Source: Treponema sp. (GTDB lineage: Bacteria > Spirochaetota > Spirochaetia > Treponematales > Breznakiellaceae). Taken from it: a stretch of DNA of 53,455 nucleotides. The position numbers and the translations under genes were made by a program. The stretch covers positions 1 to 53,455 of the forward strand of contig JAISSB010000060.1 of the NCBI GenBank assembly GCA_031273325.1. The letters run 5' to 3'. Numbering within the stretch: the first letter of the stretch is position 1; each line of letters starts with the position of its first letter. This document shows, one piece after another, positions 25,516 to 34,613 of this stretch. The notes under the pieces are model-generated. The model searched no databases. It saw only the letters and a list, made by a program, of their open reading frames with translations, and had not been told where the DNA came from.

Positions 25516-27378
25516 CTAGTCGCGCCGCTCACTGGTCGGTATTAAATATTGAAAACCTAGTGATCGTACGGCTTCTTCGTAACTTTGATGAGCAAAAATT
25601 CCTTGCAAAATAATGGCTGAAGAGTAGGTTGCCCACCATTCCCATTGATTCGTTGCTTCAACGATGACCGAGAGTACAATGCGTTCCTGCGGGTCGTCTG
25701 TTTGATACGGAGCAAAGGCGGTAAACCATGAATGCCACCGGTTTTCAAGCCCGACTTCCCCTGTGCCCGTTTTACCAGCGACTTCAACCGAGCGGATATT
25801 GAGCGGAAACTGTGCGGTTCCTTCGGTGATAACCGAGCGCATGTCGCGCCGTACTGCCTCAAAAATTTCTTTATCAATCGTGCTTTGACGGCTTACTGTC
25901 GGTTCAATCGTTTGTTCTACTGCTCCGGAAACAGGATTTCTAATCTCTTTGAGCAGGTGCGGCTGATAAAGCACCCCGTCATTGACAACCATTGCCGTCA
26001 TATTTGCCATTTGGAGGGGAGTAACAAGCGTATAGCCTTGACCGATTGCCATATTCATCGTATCCCCCTCCTGCCACCGCTCGTAGAATGTACGTTCTTT
26101 CCACTGCGGCGTAGGAATAAATCCGGCGGATTCGTTAGGAAGGTCTATACCTGTCGTTGAACCGTAGCCGTATTCGGTCGCATAGTTGAGAATATTCTCT
26201 ATTCTCAGCCGGTCGCGGCCGACGACCCAATAGTAAATATCGCACGATTGAGCCATAGCCCGGCGTAAATTAACGATGCCATGCCCGGTCCGCAGGTGGC
26301 AGTGCCACAGCCGTCCGCCATACCGTATGACCCCTGGACAAAAGACCGTTTGTTCTGCTGGGAACGCTTTTTCCGCAAGAATACCGGTCGTCATAATAAT
26401 TTTAAACGTTGAAGCAGGCGGATAACTGGATTGAATCGTTCTGTTAATGAGCGGTTTATTCGGGTCATTAACGAGTGTTTGATAATCACTGCCGAGCGGA
26501 TTCGTAAAAACATTGGGGTCATACCATGGATAAGATACGAGCGCAAGAATCTCTCCGGTTGCAGGACGCAGTACTACTGCCGCACCAATACGCGGTCCGA
26601 GCGCTTTTTCCACCAGCGTTTGCAGGTTCCGATCAATAGTAAGCACTAAATTTTTACCGTTGACCGCAGGTTCACGGGTTATTTGAGAGCTTGATATGTT
26701 ACGCCCGCGGACATCAACCGTGCGGGTCTCCTTCCCTTCTGTTCCCCGAAGCATACTATCATACTGCTTTTCTATCCCTGATTTTCCAATAATATCTCCC
26801 CGTTTGTAGCCGCTGTTGTACATTGCGGTTAATTCGTCGCTGGTAATTTCTCCGATGTACCCCACAACATGTACGAGACTTTCTGCATTATTATAGGTTC
26901 GGGTCGGCTTTGTAATCCACGAGACGCCGGGAAGGGTATTTTTCCGCTCAGCAAGGCTGGCAATAACGGAAAAAGGAACATTGGTCACCACTTCAACCGG
27001 TTGATACCTCTGTACGGCACTGTCAATTTTCTGCCGAATATGGTCGGGCGGAACCGAGGCAATGCGGGCGACTTGTTCGATCAGCGAATCTAATTGGTAC
27101 GACGAAGGTATGTCAGCCGGTATGATCGTTATCGTGTATGTGTCAACGCTCATTGCAAGCACATCGGTAAAAGAGCGGTCATAAATTTCTCCCCGTTGGG
27201 CAGAAATAGTACTCACCCGCTGAATAATATTTTGCGCCAGTTCTTGGTACTCAGTACTTTTAAGAATCTGTATGGTGAATGCTTTGTACGAATAAAAACC
27301 GAACAGAAAAACAAAAAGAATCTGTAGTACGATGATACGTCTTCGAGGGTGAAAAATACTAGGATCAAGAGAAAACAT
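25516..27378 (-). CDS. mrdA: Penicillin-binding protein 2, elongation transpeptidase
   Basis: 620 residues. TM at about 14-36, a PBP dimerisation domain at about 60-235 (ISAQRGEIYDR, GKSGIEKQYD), and the transpeptidase domain with SxxK at SYPPASTFKI, SxN-equivalent AQSCD and KTG at VAGKTGTGE. It cross-links peptidoglycan during cell elongation with RodA; treponemes retain such PBPs. No Shine-Dalgarno: TATACT lies six bases before ATG 27378, suggesting a leaderless message. No mreBCD or rodA adjacent. Confidence 0.93.
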   Translation of the reverse strand: MFSLDPSIFHPRRRIIVLQILFVFLFGFYSYKAFTIQILKSTEYQELAQNIIQRVSTISAQRGEIYDRSFTDVLAMSVDTYTITIIPADIPSSYQLDSLIEQVARIASVPPDHIRQKIDSAVQRYQPVEVVTNVPFSVIASLAERKNTLPGVSWITKPTRTYNNAESLVHVVGYIGEITSDELTAMYNSGYKRGDIIGKSGIEKQYDSMLRGTEGKETRTVDVRGRNISSSQITREPAVNGKNLVLTIDRNLQTLVEKALGPRIGAAVVLRPATGEILALVSYPWYDPNVFTNPLGSDYQTLVNDPNKPLINRTIQSSYPPASTFKIIMTTGILAEKAFPAEQTVFCPGVIRYGGRLWHCHLRTGHGIVNLRRAMAQSCDIYYWVVGRDRLRIENILNYATEYGYGSTTGIDLPNESAGFIPTPQWKERTFYERWQEGDTMNMAIGQGYTLVTPLQMANMTAMVVNDGVLYQPHLLKEIRNPVSGAVEQTIEPTVSRQSTIDKEIFEAVRRDMRSVITEGTAQFPLNIRSVEVAGKTGTGEVGLENRWHSWFTAFAPYQTDDPQERIVLSVIVEATNQWEWWATYSSAIILQGIFAHQSYEEAVRSLGFQYLIPTSERRD

Positions 27379-27420
27379 AGCTTAAGTATACGTGTTAATA
27401 TTTTTTTAAAAAAGGTTTAT

Positions 27421-28545
27421 TCAACTCCCGCTGGACAAGCCCAGTGGCTTGTCCCTAGCTACACGGCTGGAACGGTGTTTATCGCTTCTCCTATCGACGG
27501 AATGCCTGTCCGATTGCAACGACCGGCATAGGTGTCACGGATATTCTTCGCAGCATGCACATCTGCATAATCCGTGTGTCCACAATGTTTACAGATATAC
27601 CGAGACTTATTACGGGATTCTTTGTCAATGGTTCCACACCTATTACATTGCTGAGATGTGTAATGGGGGTCTACGTTAACCACATGAATGGCATGCAACA
27701 TTATACTTCAATTATTGTTCAAACTGTGCACATGACCAGTTTGAAAGCTATGAATTGAATTTCTTCCCTTTGTTTTTCTGTGTTCTGATTCCCTTAAGTC
27801 CTCAGGGACATACGTTTGTACATCGGTATTCACAGCTTGGTTATGCAATGGTTGAAGTCTGTCATATACCGCTTTTCCCTTATTGGCTCCTCGTTTAAGT
27901 TTCCGTTTTGCTGACAGGTGCGGCTGTACCATCACTGATTATATGCATATCTCCGCTTTGCTGTTTTACATGGTTTCGATGAGAAATCTGTTCCGTCTGA
28001 GAGGGTTAGTATATAAGCCTCTATCTACTCCGATAATTGCTTTACCAGAGTGATTCTTTGAAGATTGAACCCGATACTGCACACACCGGTAAAATGCTTT
28101 CCGTTTAGTATGGTATTTTAATTGTCCTGCTTGAACATTGTTGGTATGAAGCATGTGATACCGGTTGGTTTATGAACCACTGGGGAATAAAGTGTAAGAC
28201 TCGTATTCTTCCCCCAACAGACGAGAAAGTCGTGAAATTTCCCCGCCTTGAAAGACAGAGCTTATTCAAGGAGAGCTGTTGTGCTTTTTTCGTTCCCGGT
28301 ATTTCCCCATTGCTGTGTTGTATGGTTGGAATTCCACGATTTCACCCAAGCGAGGGCTTGTTGTGCGGTAGACTGTAACAATGCTGTGGGGAGATCAGGA
28401 CTGAGCTTTTGGCGGAAGTATAGCCGAACTTGTGGAGATACTTGTAGGAAGTTGAGTAGTGTTTGTGTGCAAGCTGTACGAATAGGTTGAAGACCTTTTT
28501 TGTTTGGTTTATGGTGTCGAGAATGAAGGTTTTCTTTTTTCCATA
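27421..28545 (-). pseudogene. tnpB: Near-complete but decayed tnpB element (IS200/IS605 family)
   Basis: Successive minus-strand frames give TnpB landmarks in order: TFILDTINQTKKVFNLFVQLA (28.5 kb), ALLQSTAQQALAWVKSWNS, AIIGVDRGLY (first RuvC Asp), AKRKLKRGANKG, VPEDLRESEHRKTKG (RuvC Glu), and YTSQQCNRCGTIDKES with ICKHCGHTDYADVHAAKNIRD (zinc ribbon and last Asp). At least three frameshifts and one stop (before ALSFKAG) break it. After the stop, GTGTAGCTAG, a perfect 9-bp stem GGACAAGCC/GGCTTGTCC and AGCGGGAGTTGAA form the right end. No tnpA is present. Confidence 0.88.
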
Positions 28546-28605
28546 AACATAAGCTTCTAAGGGAATAGACAGGAATACACGGAGAGTTCTTTTCTTTTAA
28601 AGAAC

Positions 28606-29328
28606 TTAAGTATAATCCCCTAAGGAATAGACAGAGGGGCGTTTTTCTCCGGTCGTCAGCATCGGCAGCGGCGCTTCGTGATCGTCCTTATGGTGTTGGC
28701 TATGGATTTCACGGTTCCTTGAAGTTATTTCCATAATAAGATCCGAACAAACCCGTTCAACAGCAGTGGTAAATTTATCAACGACATGGCTGAGCAGCGA
28801 ATGAGCAACCATAGCAATGAGCGCTATGATTAACCCAAAGGCAGTCGTGATCAGCGCTTCATAGATACCGTTTGCAACGATTTGCGCGTTTACTTCCGGG
28901 GCTTCGGCTATAGAACGGAATGCGCCAATCATGCCGGACACGGTACCCAAGAAGCCGGTCAAGGGAGCGAGTGAACCCAAGGCAGTTAAGAAATTGAAAC
29001 CGTTTTCAAGGCTATTGATGCACGTTAATGATTCCGTTTCTACAATCTTTTCAAGATCATGCTCTGAAATGTATGAACGTTTTACCAATGAAGCCAGTAT
29101 GGGTACCCCTATTTTACGGCTTGTTAATCCTTCAAGGTACGATTTTGCTTTTCGTATGTTCCCCGCGCGTATGAAGGTACTGAGCTGTTCGCCCATATCT
29201 TCCATCTTTAAATCGTGGTACGCCAAGAAGATTATCCGTTCAATGGTAATCGATACAGTTGCTATTGAAAAAATGAGCAGCGGCCACATAAACACACCGC
29301 CCATTCTGAATAAATCTAGTAAACTCAT
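28606..29328 (-). CDS. exbB: MotA/TolQ/ExbB-type proton channel protein
   Basis: About 240 residues from ATG 29328. MSLLDLFRMGGVFMWPLLIFSIATVSITIERIIFL is the first membrane helix; the family core with two more helices is NGFNFLTALGSLAPLTGFLGTVSGMIGAF and ANGIYEALITTAFGLIIALIAMVAHSLL. Such channels energise outer-membrane or envelope processes together with ExbD/TolR. No ExbD-like gene follows; the tnpB relic lies directly downstream. TTG at 29370 is part of the -35 box, so the shorter start is used. Confidence 0.88.
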   Translation of the reverse strand: MSLLDLFRMGGVFMWPLLIFSIATVSITIERIIFLAYHDLKMEDMGEQLSTFIRAGNIRKAKSYLEGLTSRKIGVPILASLVKRSYISEHDLEKIVETESLTCINSLENGFNFLTALGSLAPLTGFLGTVSGMIGAFRSIAEAPEVNAQIVANGIYEALITTAFGLIIALIAMVAHSLLSHVVDKFTTAVERVCSDLIMEITSRNREIHSQHHKDDHEAPLPMLTTGEKRPSVYSLGDYT

Positions 29329-29341
29329 AACATGTACAGTT

Positions 29342-29370
29342 ATTGTACTATAGGTATCCTTGACTGTCAA
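29342..29370 (-). promoter_or_regulatory. Promoter of the ExbB gene
   Basis: TTGACA (29365-29370), 17 bases, TACAAT (29342-29347) on the minus strand: an excellent sigma-70 match. The expected start is about six bases before the ATG at 29328, leaving almost no leader and no ribosome-binding site. Confidence 0.75.
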
Positions 29371-29407
29371 GCGAAACGTACTGATGAAGTAATCGGATTC
29401 TTGAAGC

Positions 29408-30085
29408 TTAAAGCCGTTTTGCTTGACGGTAACTAAAATACCCCTGTTCTGAAAATATCACATGATCAAGAAAGTTAATCCCCAAAATATCTGCTGAAGC
29501 TTTGAGCCGTTCAGTGATCTCGTCATCTTCAGGAGAAGGATTTAAATAGCCTGAAGGGTGATTATGAGCAACGACAACAGCGCTTGCCCGGTCAAGAATC
29601 GGATCAGCAAAGACTTCCCGCGGATGTACAATAGTTTTATTAACCAGCCCAATCGTCACAGTACGGACCGCCAGCACTTCATGCGCTCCATTGAGGGAAA
29701 GCGCTATAAAATGTTCTTGACGCCGATCCGCATAATGATAGAGCAGCGAGTAAATATCTTTTGGGTGTACAACATGAATTTTTGCTTTATCCCAGCGCCG
29801 CCGCCCCAGTTCCAAGAGAGCTACCAACGCGTAAACTTGCGTTTCATCGATACCGTTGATCTGCGACAGCGTCTGTACCGTTGGAACGGTTTCTATTGTG
29901 TCCACATACTTTAAAAGTTCATGGGCCGCATGATTGACATGTTTTCCTTTCGTTCCAGCACTGCTCAGTGCTACTGCCAACAGCTCACGGTCAGAAAGAA
30001 AACTTACCCCTTTCGTTTTGAGCTTTTCGCAGAGATTATTTGTACTAACCGTATTGTTAGTATCCTTGTACATTAAAGTGTCCAT
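29408..30085 (-). CDS. radC: RadC/DUF2466 family JAB-domain protein
   Basis: 225 residues. UPF0758 N-terminal helix-hairpin region (LSDRELLAVALSSAGTKG, INGIDETQVYALVALLELGRRR) and a C-terminal JAB/MPN metalloprotease-like fold with HNHPSG followed by SPEDDEIT and LDHVIF. The His-x-His and Asp metal ligands are present. Cellular role unsettled despite the name. No Shine-Dalgarno upstream. The 21-bp minisatellite begins about 75 bases before its start. Confidence 0.9.
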   Translation of the reverse strand: MDTLMYKDTNNTVSTNNLCEKLKTKGVSFLSDRELLAVALSSAGTKGKHVNHAAHELLKYVDTIETVPTVQTLSQINGIDETQVYALVALLELGRRRWDKAKIHVVHPKDIYSLLYHYADRRQEHFIALSLNGAHEVLAVRTVTIGLVNKTIVHPREVFADPILDRASAVVVAHNHPSGYLNPSPEDDEITERLKASADILGINFLDHVIFSEQGYFSYRQAKRL

Positions 30086-30159
30086 AGCTTGAAGTACTGG
30101 TGAAAGTTTGATTTTGATTGAAACAATTTTTCAGAAACTGCGGGATGAACGGAGCAATT

Positions 30160-31122
30160 TCATATCCACGCGCTAAAGATTCACATCCAAACGCTGAAGA
30201 TTCAATTCCAAACGCTAGAGATTCATATCCAAACGCTAGAGATTCATGTCCAAACGCTGGAGATTCATGTCCAAACGCTAGAGATTTAATGCCAAGCGCT
30301 AGATATTCAATACCAAACGCTGGAGATTTAATGCCAAGCGCTGGAGATTTATATCTAAACGCCGGAGATTCAATTCCAAGCGCTGGAGATTCATGTCCAA
30401 ATGCTAGATATTCAATACCACACGCTGGAGATTTAATGCCACACGCTGGAGATTCATGTCCAAACGCTAGAGATTCATATCTAAACGCTAGCGGTTTAAG
30501 TCCAAACGCTAGAGATTCATATCCAAACGCTAGAGATTCATATCCAAACGCTAGAGATTCATATCCAAACGCTAGAGATTCATATCTAAACGCTAGCGGT
30601 TTAAGTCCAAACGCTGGAGATTCAATTCCACGCGCTAAAGATTCAATTCCAAACGCTAGAGATTCATATCCACACGCCGGAGATTCAATGCCAAACGCTA
30701 GAGATTTAATTCCAAGCGCTGGAGATTTATATCTAAACACCGGAGATTCAATTCCACGCGCTAAAGATTCATATCCACACGCTGAATATTCAACTCCAAA
30801 CGCTAGAGATTTAATGCCAAATGCTAGATATTCAATACCAAACGCTGGAGATTTAATTCCAAGCACTGGAGATTTATATCTAAACGCCGGAGATTCAATT
30901 CCAAGCGCTGGAGATTCATGTCCAAATGCTAGATATTCAATACCACACGCTGGAGATTCAATGCCAAACGCTGGATATTCATGTCTAAACGCTAGAGATT
31001 CACATCCAAGCGCCGGAGATTCATATCCACGCGCGAGAGATTCATATCCAAACGCTAGAGATTCATGTCTAAACGCTAGAGATTCAATGCCAAACGCGAG
31101 AGATTCATATCCACGCCGCTGA
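30160..31122. repeat. 21-bp minisatellite, about 45 units without an indel
   Basis: Unit consensus TCCAAACGCTAGAGATTCATA. About 45 consecutive 21-bp units vary at restricted columns (AAACGCT/AAGCGCT/CACACGCT, AGAGATTCA/GGAGATTTA/AGATATTCA) but never lose phase. Blocks such as the run of four identical YPNARDS-coding units and the twice-used TCTAAACGCTAGCGG unit show duplication of multi-unit segments. Plus (heptads like YPNARDS) and minus (LAFGYES) frames both stay open; I see no start signal or codon bias and regard neither as proven. Confidence 0.92.
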
Positions 31123-31204
31123 GAATTTCTGCGAGAATATCTTTTGCGTCAGTACGGGGTGCGGGATAGTGAGCGGCTCTGCTTAATGCAGTACTGCTGT
31201 TTTC

Positions 31205-31258
31205 TCTCGGGGAATCCGGAATACTAAGCGTGGGCTTGTCCTAACGGGAGTTGAACAG
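31205..31258 (+). mobile_element. Solitary right end of the tnpB element family
   Basis: TAAGCGTGGGCTTGTCCTAACGGG-like sequence ends in CGGGAGTTGAAC at about 31246-31257, the same 3' end as the relic at 27.4 kb (GGGCTTGTCC then AGCGGGAGTTGAA). No coding remnant precedes it; the minisatellite does. It lies 13 bases before the iorA ATG, inside its leader. Confidence 0.65.
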
Positions 31259-31270
31259 TAGGATAAGCTT

Positions 31271-32857
31271 ATGTACACATTATTAGGTGACGAAGCTGTT
31301 GCGCTTGGAGCGCTGCATGCAGGATTAAGTGCAGCTTACGGTTATCCCGGTACTCCTTCTACAGAAATTCTTGAATATTTAATGGCTGCGCCGGGACAAC
31401 ATCGGGCTTCGTGGTGTTCCAATGAAAAAACCGCGCTCGAAACAGCTTTAGGAACTTCGTTTGCCGGTCAAAGATCACTAGTGACTATGAAACATGTCGG
31501 ACTTAACGTTGCTGCAGACCCTTTTATCAACGGGGCGCTTTTATCTATCCGGGGCGGTCTTGTCGTTGCAGTTGCTGACGATCCGGGGATGCACAGCTCA
31601 CAAAATGAACAAGATTCACGGTTTTATGCAGCTTTTGCGCTTATTCCATGTCTTGAACCGCGTAATCAACAGGAAGCTTACGATATGACCCGTGAAGCTT
31701 TTAGCATCTCTGAACGGTTCCATATACCGGTTTTACTCCGCCTCGTAACGAGGCTCTCGCATGCACGGGCTACGGTGATAGATTCTCCTCCGATTCCTCC
31801 GCACGGTTGTTCTAAACCTGAAGGCAAATTCGGTTGGGTTATACTTCCTGCATACGCGCGGCAGTATTATGATTCGCTCATTGAAAAGCAAAAAGCGCTC
31901 AACGAATGGGCAGCGCACTGTGCAGTAAACCGCCTTGAAAAAAAAGACCCGCACAGTGTCGTTATTACGTCCGGACTGGGGGGAAACTATTACGAAGAAA
32001 ATCTAGCTGATCTTATCCGTGTAAGGGCTGAACCGTCACGGCTGCACATTGGAGCTTATCCGGTGCCATCGGTATTAATTCGAGAGCTTTGTGCTGAAGC
32101 GCAAGAGGTATTAGTCATTGAAGAGGGACAACCGTTTATTGAAGAACGGCTTCGCGGGATTTTAACGCAACAGATCAGTATCCGGGGAAAATTAGACGGT
32201 ACAGTCAAGCGAAGCGGAGAGTTAGATCCGGATATTGTCCGAAGTGCTTTAGGCTTAAGCCCTCACCCGCGGACAAAACCTCCAGCGCTCAATATACCAA
32301 ACCGTCCGGCGCAGTTGTGTCAGGGGTGTCCGCACGGTGACAGCTTTGATACGATAAAAAAAGCTATTGCCGACTATGAGCCGTCGACGGTTGTATGTAC
32401 GTCCGATATTGGCTGTTATTCACTTGGAGTTCTCCCTCCGTATGCTATTCCGGAATCTATCGTATGTATGGGAGCATCAGTGGGAATGGCGCGTGGAGCC
32501 GCTGAAGCCGGTATTCAGTATGCCGTTGCAATTATCGGTGATTCAACGTTTTTACACTCTGGCATTACGGCACTGTTAGATACCGTTGCACAGCAAACAC
32601 CGATTACTATTATTATTTTAGATAATAGCGCGGTTGCAATGACAGGCTGTCAAGACACTATTATTCCTTCAGAGAAATTACGTTCACTTATTGTCGGCGC
32701 TGGAGTTGAACCGGATCATTGCATTGAATTAGCTGCAAAACGACAGTTAATCGATGAAAATGCTCTCCGTTTAAAAGCAGAATTAGCATACCGTGGAGTA
32801 TCAGTGATACTGTTTAAGCGGGAATGTCTTGAAGCTCTCCGACGGCGAAGAATGTAG
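31271..32857 (+). CDS. iorA: Indolepyruvate:ferredoxin oxidoreductase alpha subunit lacking the ferredoxin tail
   Basis: 528 residues. The N-terminal pyrimidine domain has YGYPGTPSTEILEYL, NEKTALETALGTSFAG and TMKHVGLNVAADPF. The C-terminal TPP domain has LCQGCPHGDSFD, TSDIGCYSLG, and IIGDSTFLHSGITALLD with ILDNSAVAMTGCQ (GDS...N). It decarboxylates aryl-pyruvates to aryl-acetyl-CoA. The chain stops at VSVILFKRECLEALRRRRM, where IorA usually goes on with a two-cluster ferredoxin domain; no such sequence is in any downstream frame. No iorB follows. AGGA precedes ATG 31271. Confidence 0.87.
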   Translation: MYTLLGDEAVALGALHAGLSAAYGYPGTPSTEILEYLMAAPGQHRASWCSNEKTALETALGTSFAGQRSLVTMKHVGLNVAADPFINGALLSIRGGLVVAVADDPGMHSSQNEQDSRFYAAFALIPCLEPRNQQEAYDMTREAFSISERFHIPVLLRLVTRLSHARATVIDSPPIPPHGCSKPEGKFGWVILPAYARQYYDSLIEKQKALNEWAAHCAVNRLEKKDPHSVVITSGLGGNYYEENLADLIRVRAEPSRLHIGAYPVPSVLIRELCAEAQEVLVIEEGQPFIEERLRGILTQQISIRGKLDGTVKRSGELDPDIVRSALGLSPHPRTKPPALNIPNRPAQLCQGCPHGDSFDTIKKAIADYEPSTVVCTSDIGCYSLGVLPPYAIPESIVCMGASVGMARGAAEAGIQYAVAIIGDSTFLHSGITALLDTVAQQTPITIIILDNSAVAMTGCQDTIIPSEKLRSLIVGAGVEPDHCIELAAKRQLIDENALRLKAELAYRGVSVILFKRECLEALRRRRM

Positions 32858-32887
32858 TTGAAAAAACTCTCTATTTCTGTGTACTAT
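32858..32887 (+). promoter_or_regulatory. Candidate promoter of the HEAT-repeat gene
   Basis: TTGAAA at 32858 begins right after the iorA stop and is followed by 18 bases and TACTAT at 32882-32887, six bases before ATG 32894. The message would start at or beside the ATG. Confidence 0.5.
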
Positions 32888-32893
32888 ATATCC

Positions 32894-34090
32894 ATGAAAC
32901 GATATATACTTATTTTTTTAGTGAGTACTTTTGGAGTTACAGCATTCGCTGATGCAGACACTGATTTTTATATCAAAGAATTTAACAGCGCTAAAAGTAC
33001 CGGGAATCAACGAGCGATTGTTGAAACAGTTGCCAACGCTTCACTAGATGATGCAGGTGATTTTTATGTGAGTGCGCTCCACACGCTCCTTCAGCAGTAT
33101 GCAACCGTCACAGGAAACAGTGAATTGGATGCAGCGGACGACACCGCAAAATTACTTGCTTATTTAATTGGGGAAGCAGGCCCCGATTATGCAAGTGCTG
33201 GTGCAGATTTATGGGAAGTTGTAGAACGATTCAGCAATCCTGTTGTACGATCAAATGCGCTCATCGCATTAGGAAAGATCGGCGCTACCGATCAGCTTGC
33301 TAAAGTAGTACAGCTCCTCAAAGATCTCAATACAAACCGTCCCATTGATAAAGCTGCACAGCTAGGGAGTGAACGAGTTGCATTTGGAGCAATTCAATCG
33401 CTTGGCTCCTATACAAACGTTGGCGGGTATGTTCCAATATTTTTTGCTCAAAATAGCTGGTATAATTTTTGGGTTAAGAATCAAGCACAAGAAAGCCGTA
33501 ATGCTATTACCCAAGACCCTGCAGAACCGTTAACGTCAATTATCAACACTCCAAGCTACAGTTATACTCAAAAACTTTTAGCATTAGAGGAACTTGAAAC
33601 AAATGAAGCTGCTTCAGAAGAAGCACGGGCTAACGCCGCGGTTGAAGCTCTGTGGGCGGGGTGGCGCTCAATCTCCAATGAGCCTCAAGAGATTCGTTCC
33701 CTCTACACGATCCGAAAATTGGCTCTTACGATGATCAGTGAGTATGGTACGAGTGACGAGAGGGTATACCCTCTTTTAAATCGATCGTACATTTATGGAG
33801 CAGATGAAGATGAACAAATAAAAGTTATTCAAGCTCTTAAAAAACTGGGAAGTTCCGGTGATGAGAGAGCGGCAGCTCAATTAGCTTCATATTTAACATA
33901 CAGTGGACAACAATTCGATCGGGGGGCTTTTACTAAGGAAGATGAACGGCTTGTGCGCGCAACAATTTACGCGCTCCGTGACGTACGTCACGGTGTTACA
34001 AAACAAGCAATACAATCTGCACTTAATTTAAATTGGTCACCGTCAGTTCGGGAAATACTTAAATCAGCTCTTGAAGCTATTTCTGAATAA
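32894..34090 (+). CDS. Exported HEAT/ARM-like repeat protein
   Basis: About 398 residues. A signal peptide (MKRYILIFLVSTFGVTAFADA) precedes helical repeats typical of HEAT/PBS proteins: VRSNALIALGKIGATDQLAKVVQLLKDL, GSERVAFGAIQSLGSY, EQIKVIQALKKLGSSGDERAAAQLASYL, ERLVRATIYALRDVRHGVTKQAIQSAL. Probably a periplasmic scaffold; partner unknown. Start chosen at 32894 because it gives the signal peptide; the TTG at 32858 overlaps the -35 box. Its last codons lie in a large inverted repeat shared with ptsN. Confidence 0.75.
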   Translation: MKRYILIFLVSTFGVTAFADADTDFYIKEFNSAKSTGNQRAIVETVANASLDDAGDFYVSALHTLLQQYATVTGNSELDAADDTAKLLAYLIGEAGPDYASAGADLWEVVERFSNPVVRSNALIALGKIGATDQLAKVVQLLKDLNTNRPIDKAAQLGSERVAFGAIQSLGSYTNVGGYVPIFFAQNSWYNFWVKNQAQESRNAITQDPAEPLTSIINTPSYSYTQKLLALEELETNEAASEEARANAAVEALWAGWRSISNEPQEIRSLYTIRKLALTMISEYGTSDERVYPLLNRSYIYGADEDEQIKVIQALKKLGSSGDERAAAQLASYLTYSGQQFDRGAFTKEDERLVRATIYALRDVRHGVTKQAIQSALNLNWSPSVREILKSALEAISE

Positions 34091-34131
34091 TTGAGAAGGG
34101 GCCTTGCGGCTCCTTCAACACTATTCAGAAA
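34081..34131. terminator. Long inverted repeat spanning two convergent stops
   Basis: TTCTGAATA (34081) and TATTCAGAA (about 34123) form outer arms, and GAAGGGGCC/GGCTCCTTC around TTGC the inner stem (one G-T pair). The arms encode the closing residues SE of both the HEAT protein and PtsN. There is no T-run. It probably terminates both genes or protects their 3' ends. Confidence 0.65.
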
Positions 34132-34567
34132 GGATTTTTAAAACATCCTCGTATGTTTTCGCTTCAAGAAGTTCAACTCTTTTTTGAGGACTCTTAAAAA
34201 GAAGGCTCATTTCGGCAAGGAATTGCAAGTGTGGTCCTGTTTGATCAAGGGGAGACAAAGTCATAATAAAAATACGACACGGTTTTTTATCCATCGCTTG
34301 AAAATCAATCTCATTATCCGAAATACCTAAACATGCAACTAAATCTTTAATAGTGTTACTTTTACCGTGGGGAATAGCGACCCCGTGCTTCATACCTGTT
34401 GACATTTTTTGCTCACGTTCCATAATAGCGGCAAATGCTATTTCTTTATCGTTAATTTGATGAGCAGAAACGAGAACATCAAGCAATTCACTGATTATCT
34501 CTTCTTTAGTTGTTCCCTTTAGGTGAAGGTTTATTGTGTCTTGTGTAATAACTGTCTTTATATTCAT
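34121..34567 (-). CDS. ptsN: PTS IIA (nitrogen/fructose type) regulatory protein
   Basis: 148 residues, a single PTS EIIA type-2 domain. The phosphoacceptor His is in GVAIPHGKS; KEEIISELLDVLVSAHQI and LSPLDQTGPHLQFLAEMSLLF are typical. Treponemes have PTS phosphotransfer proteins but not sugar permeases, so the role is regulatory. No Shine-Dalgarno: TTGAAC-16-TAAAAT ends nine bases before the ATG, suggesting a near-leaderless message. Adjacent to aroF on the same strand, but with its own promoter. Confidence 0.9.
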   Translation of the reverse strand: MNIKTVITQDTINLHLKGTTKEEIISELLDVLVSAHQINDKEIAFAAIMEREQKMSTGMKHGVAIPHGKSNTIKDLVACLGISDNEIDFQAMDKKPCRIFIMTLSPLDQTGPHLQFLAEMSLLFKSPQKRVELLEAKTYEDVLKILSE

Positions 34568-34613
34568 AACTTAATAATTTTAACCTCTGTATTTAAAAAG
34601 TTCAAGGAAATTT

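Noticed and set aside
27459-28154. Three separate small genes on the minus strand
   Set aside because: Together they are successive frames of one broken tnpB.
29328-29370. TTG 29370 as the exbB start
   Set aside because: That TTG is the first half of a near-perfect -35 box (TTGACA-17-TACAAT).
30057-30866. Minus-strand 269-codon ORF of LAFGYES-like heptads ending in the radC leader
   Set aside because: It is produced by the 21-bp array; the plus strand is equally open, there is no ribosome site, and the non-repeat tail shows no similarity I recognise.
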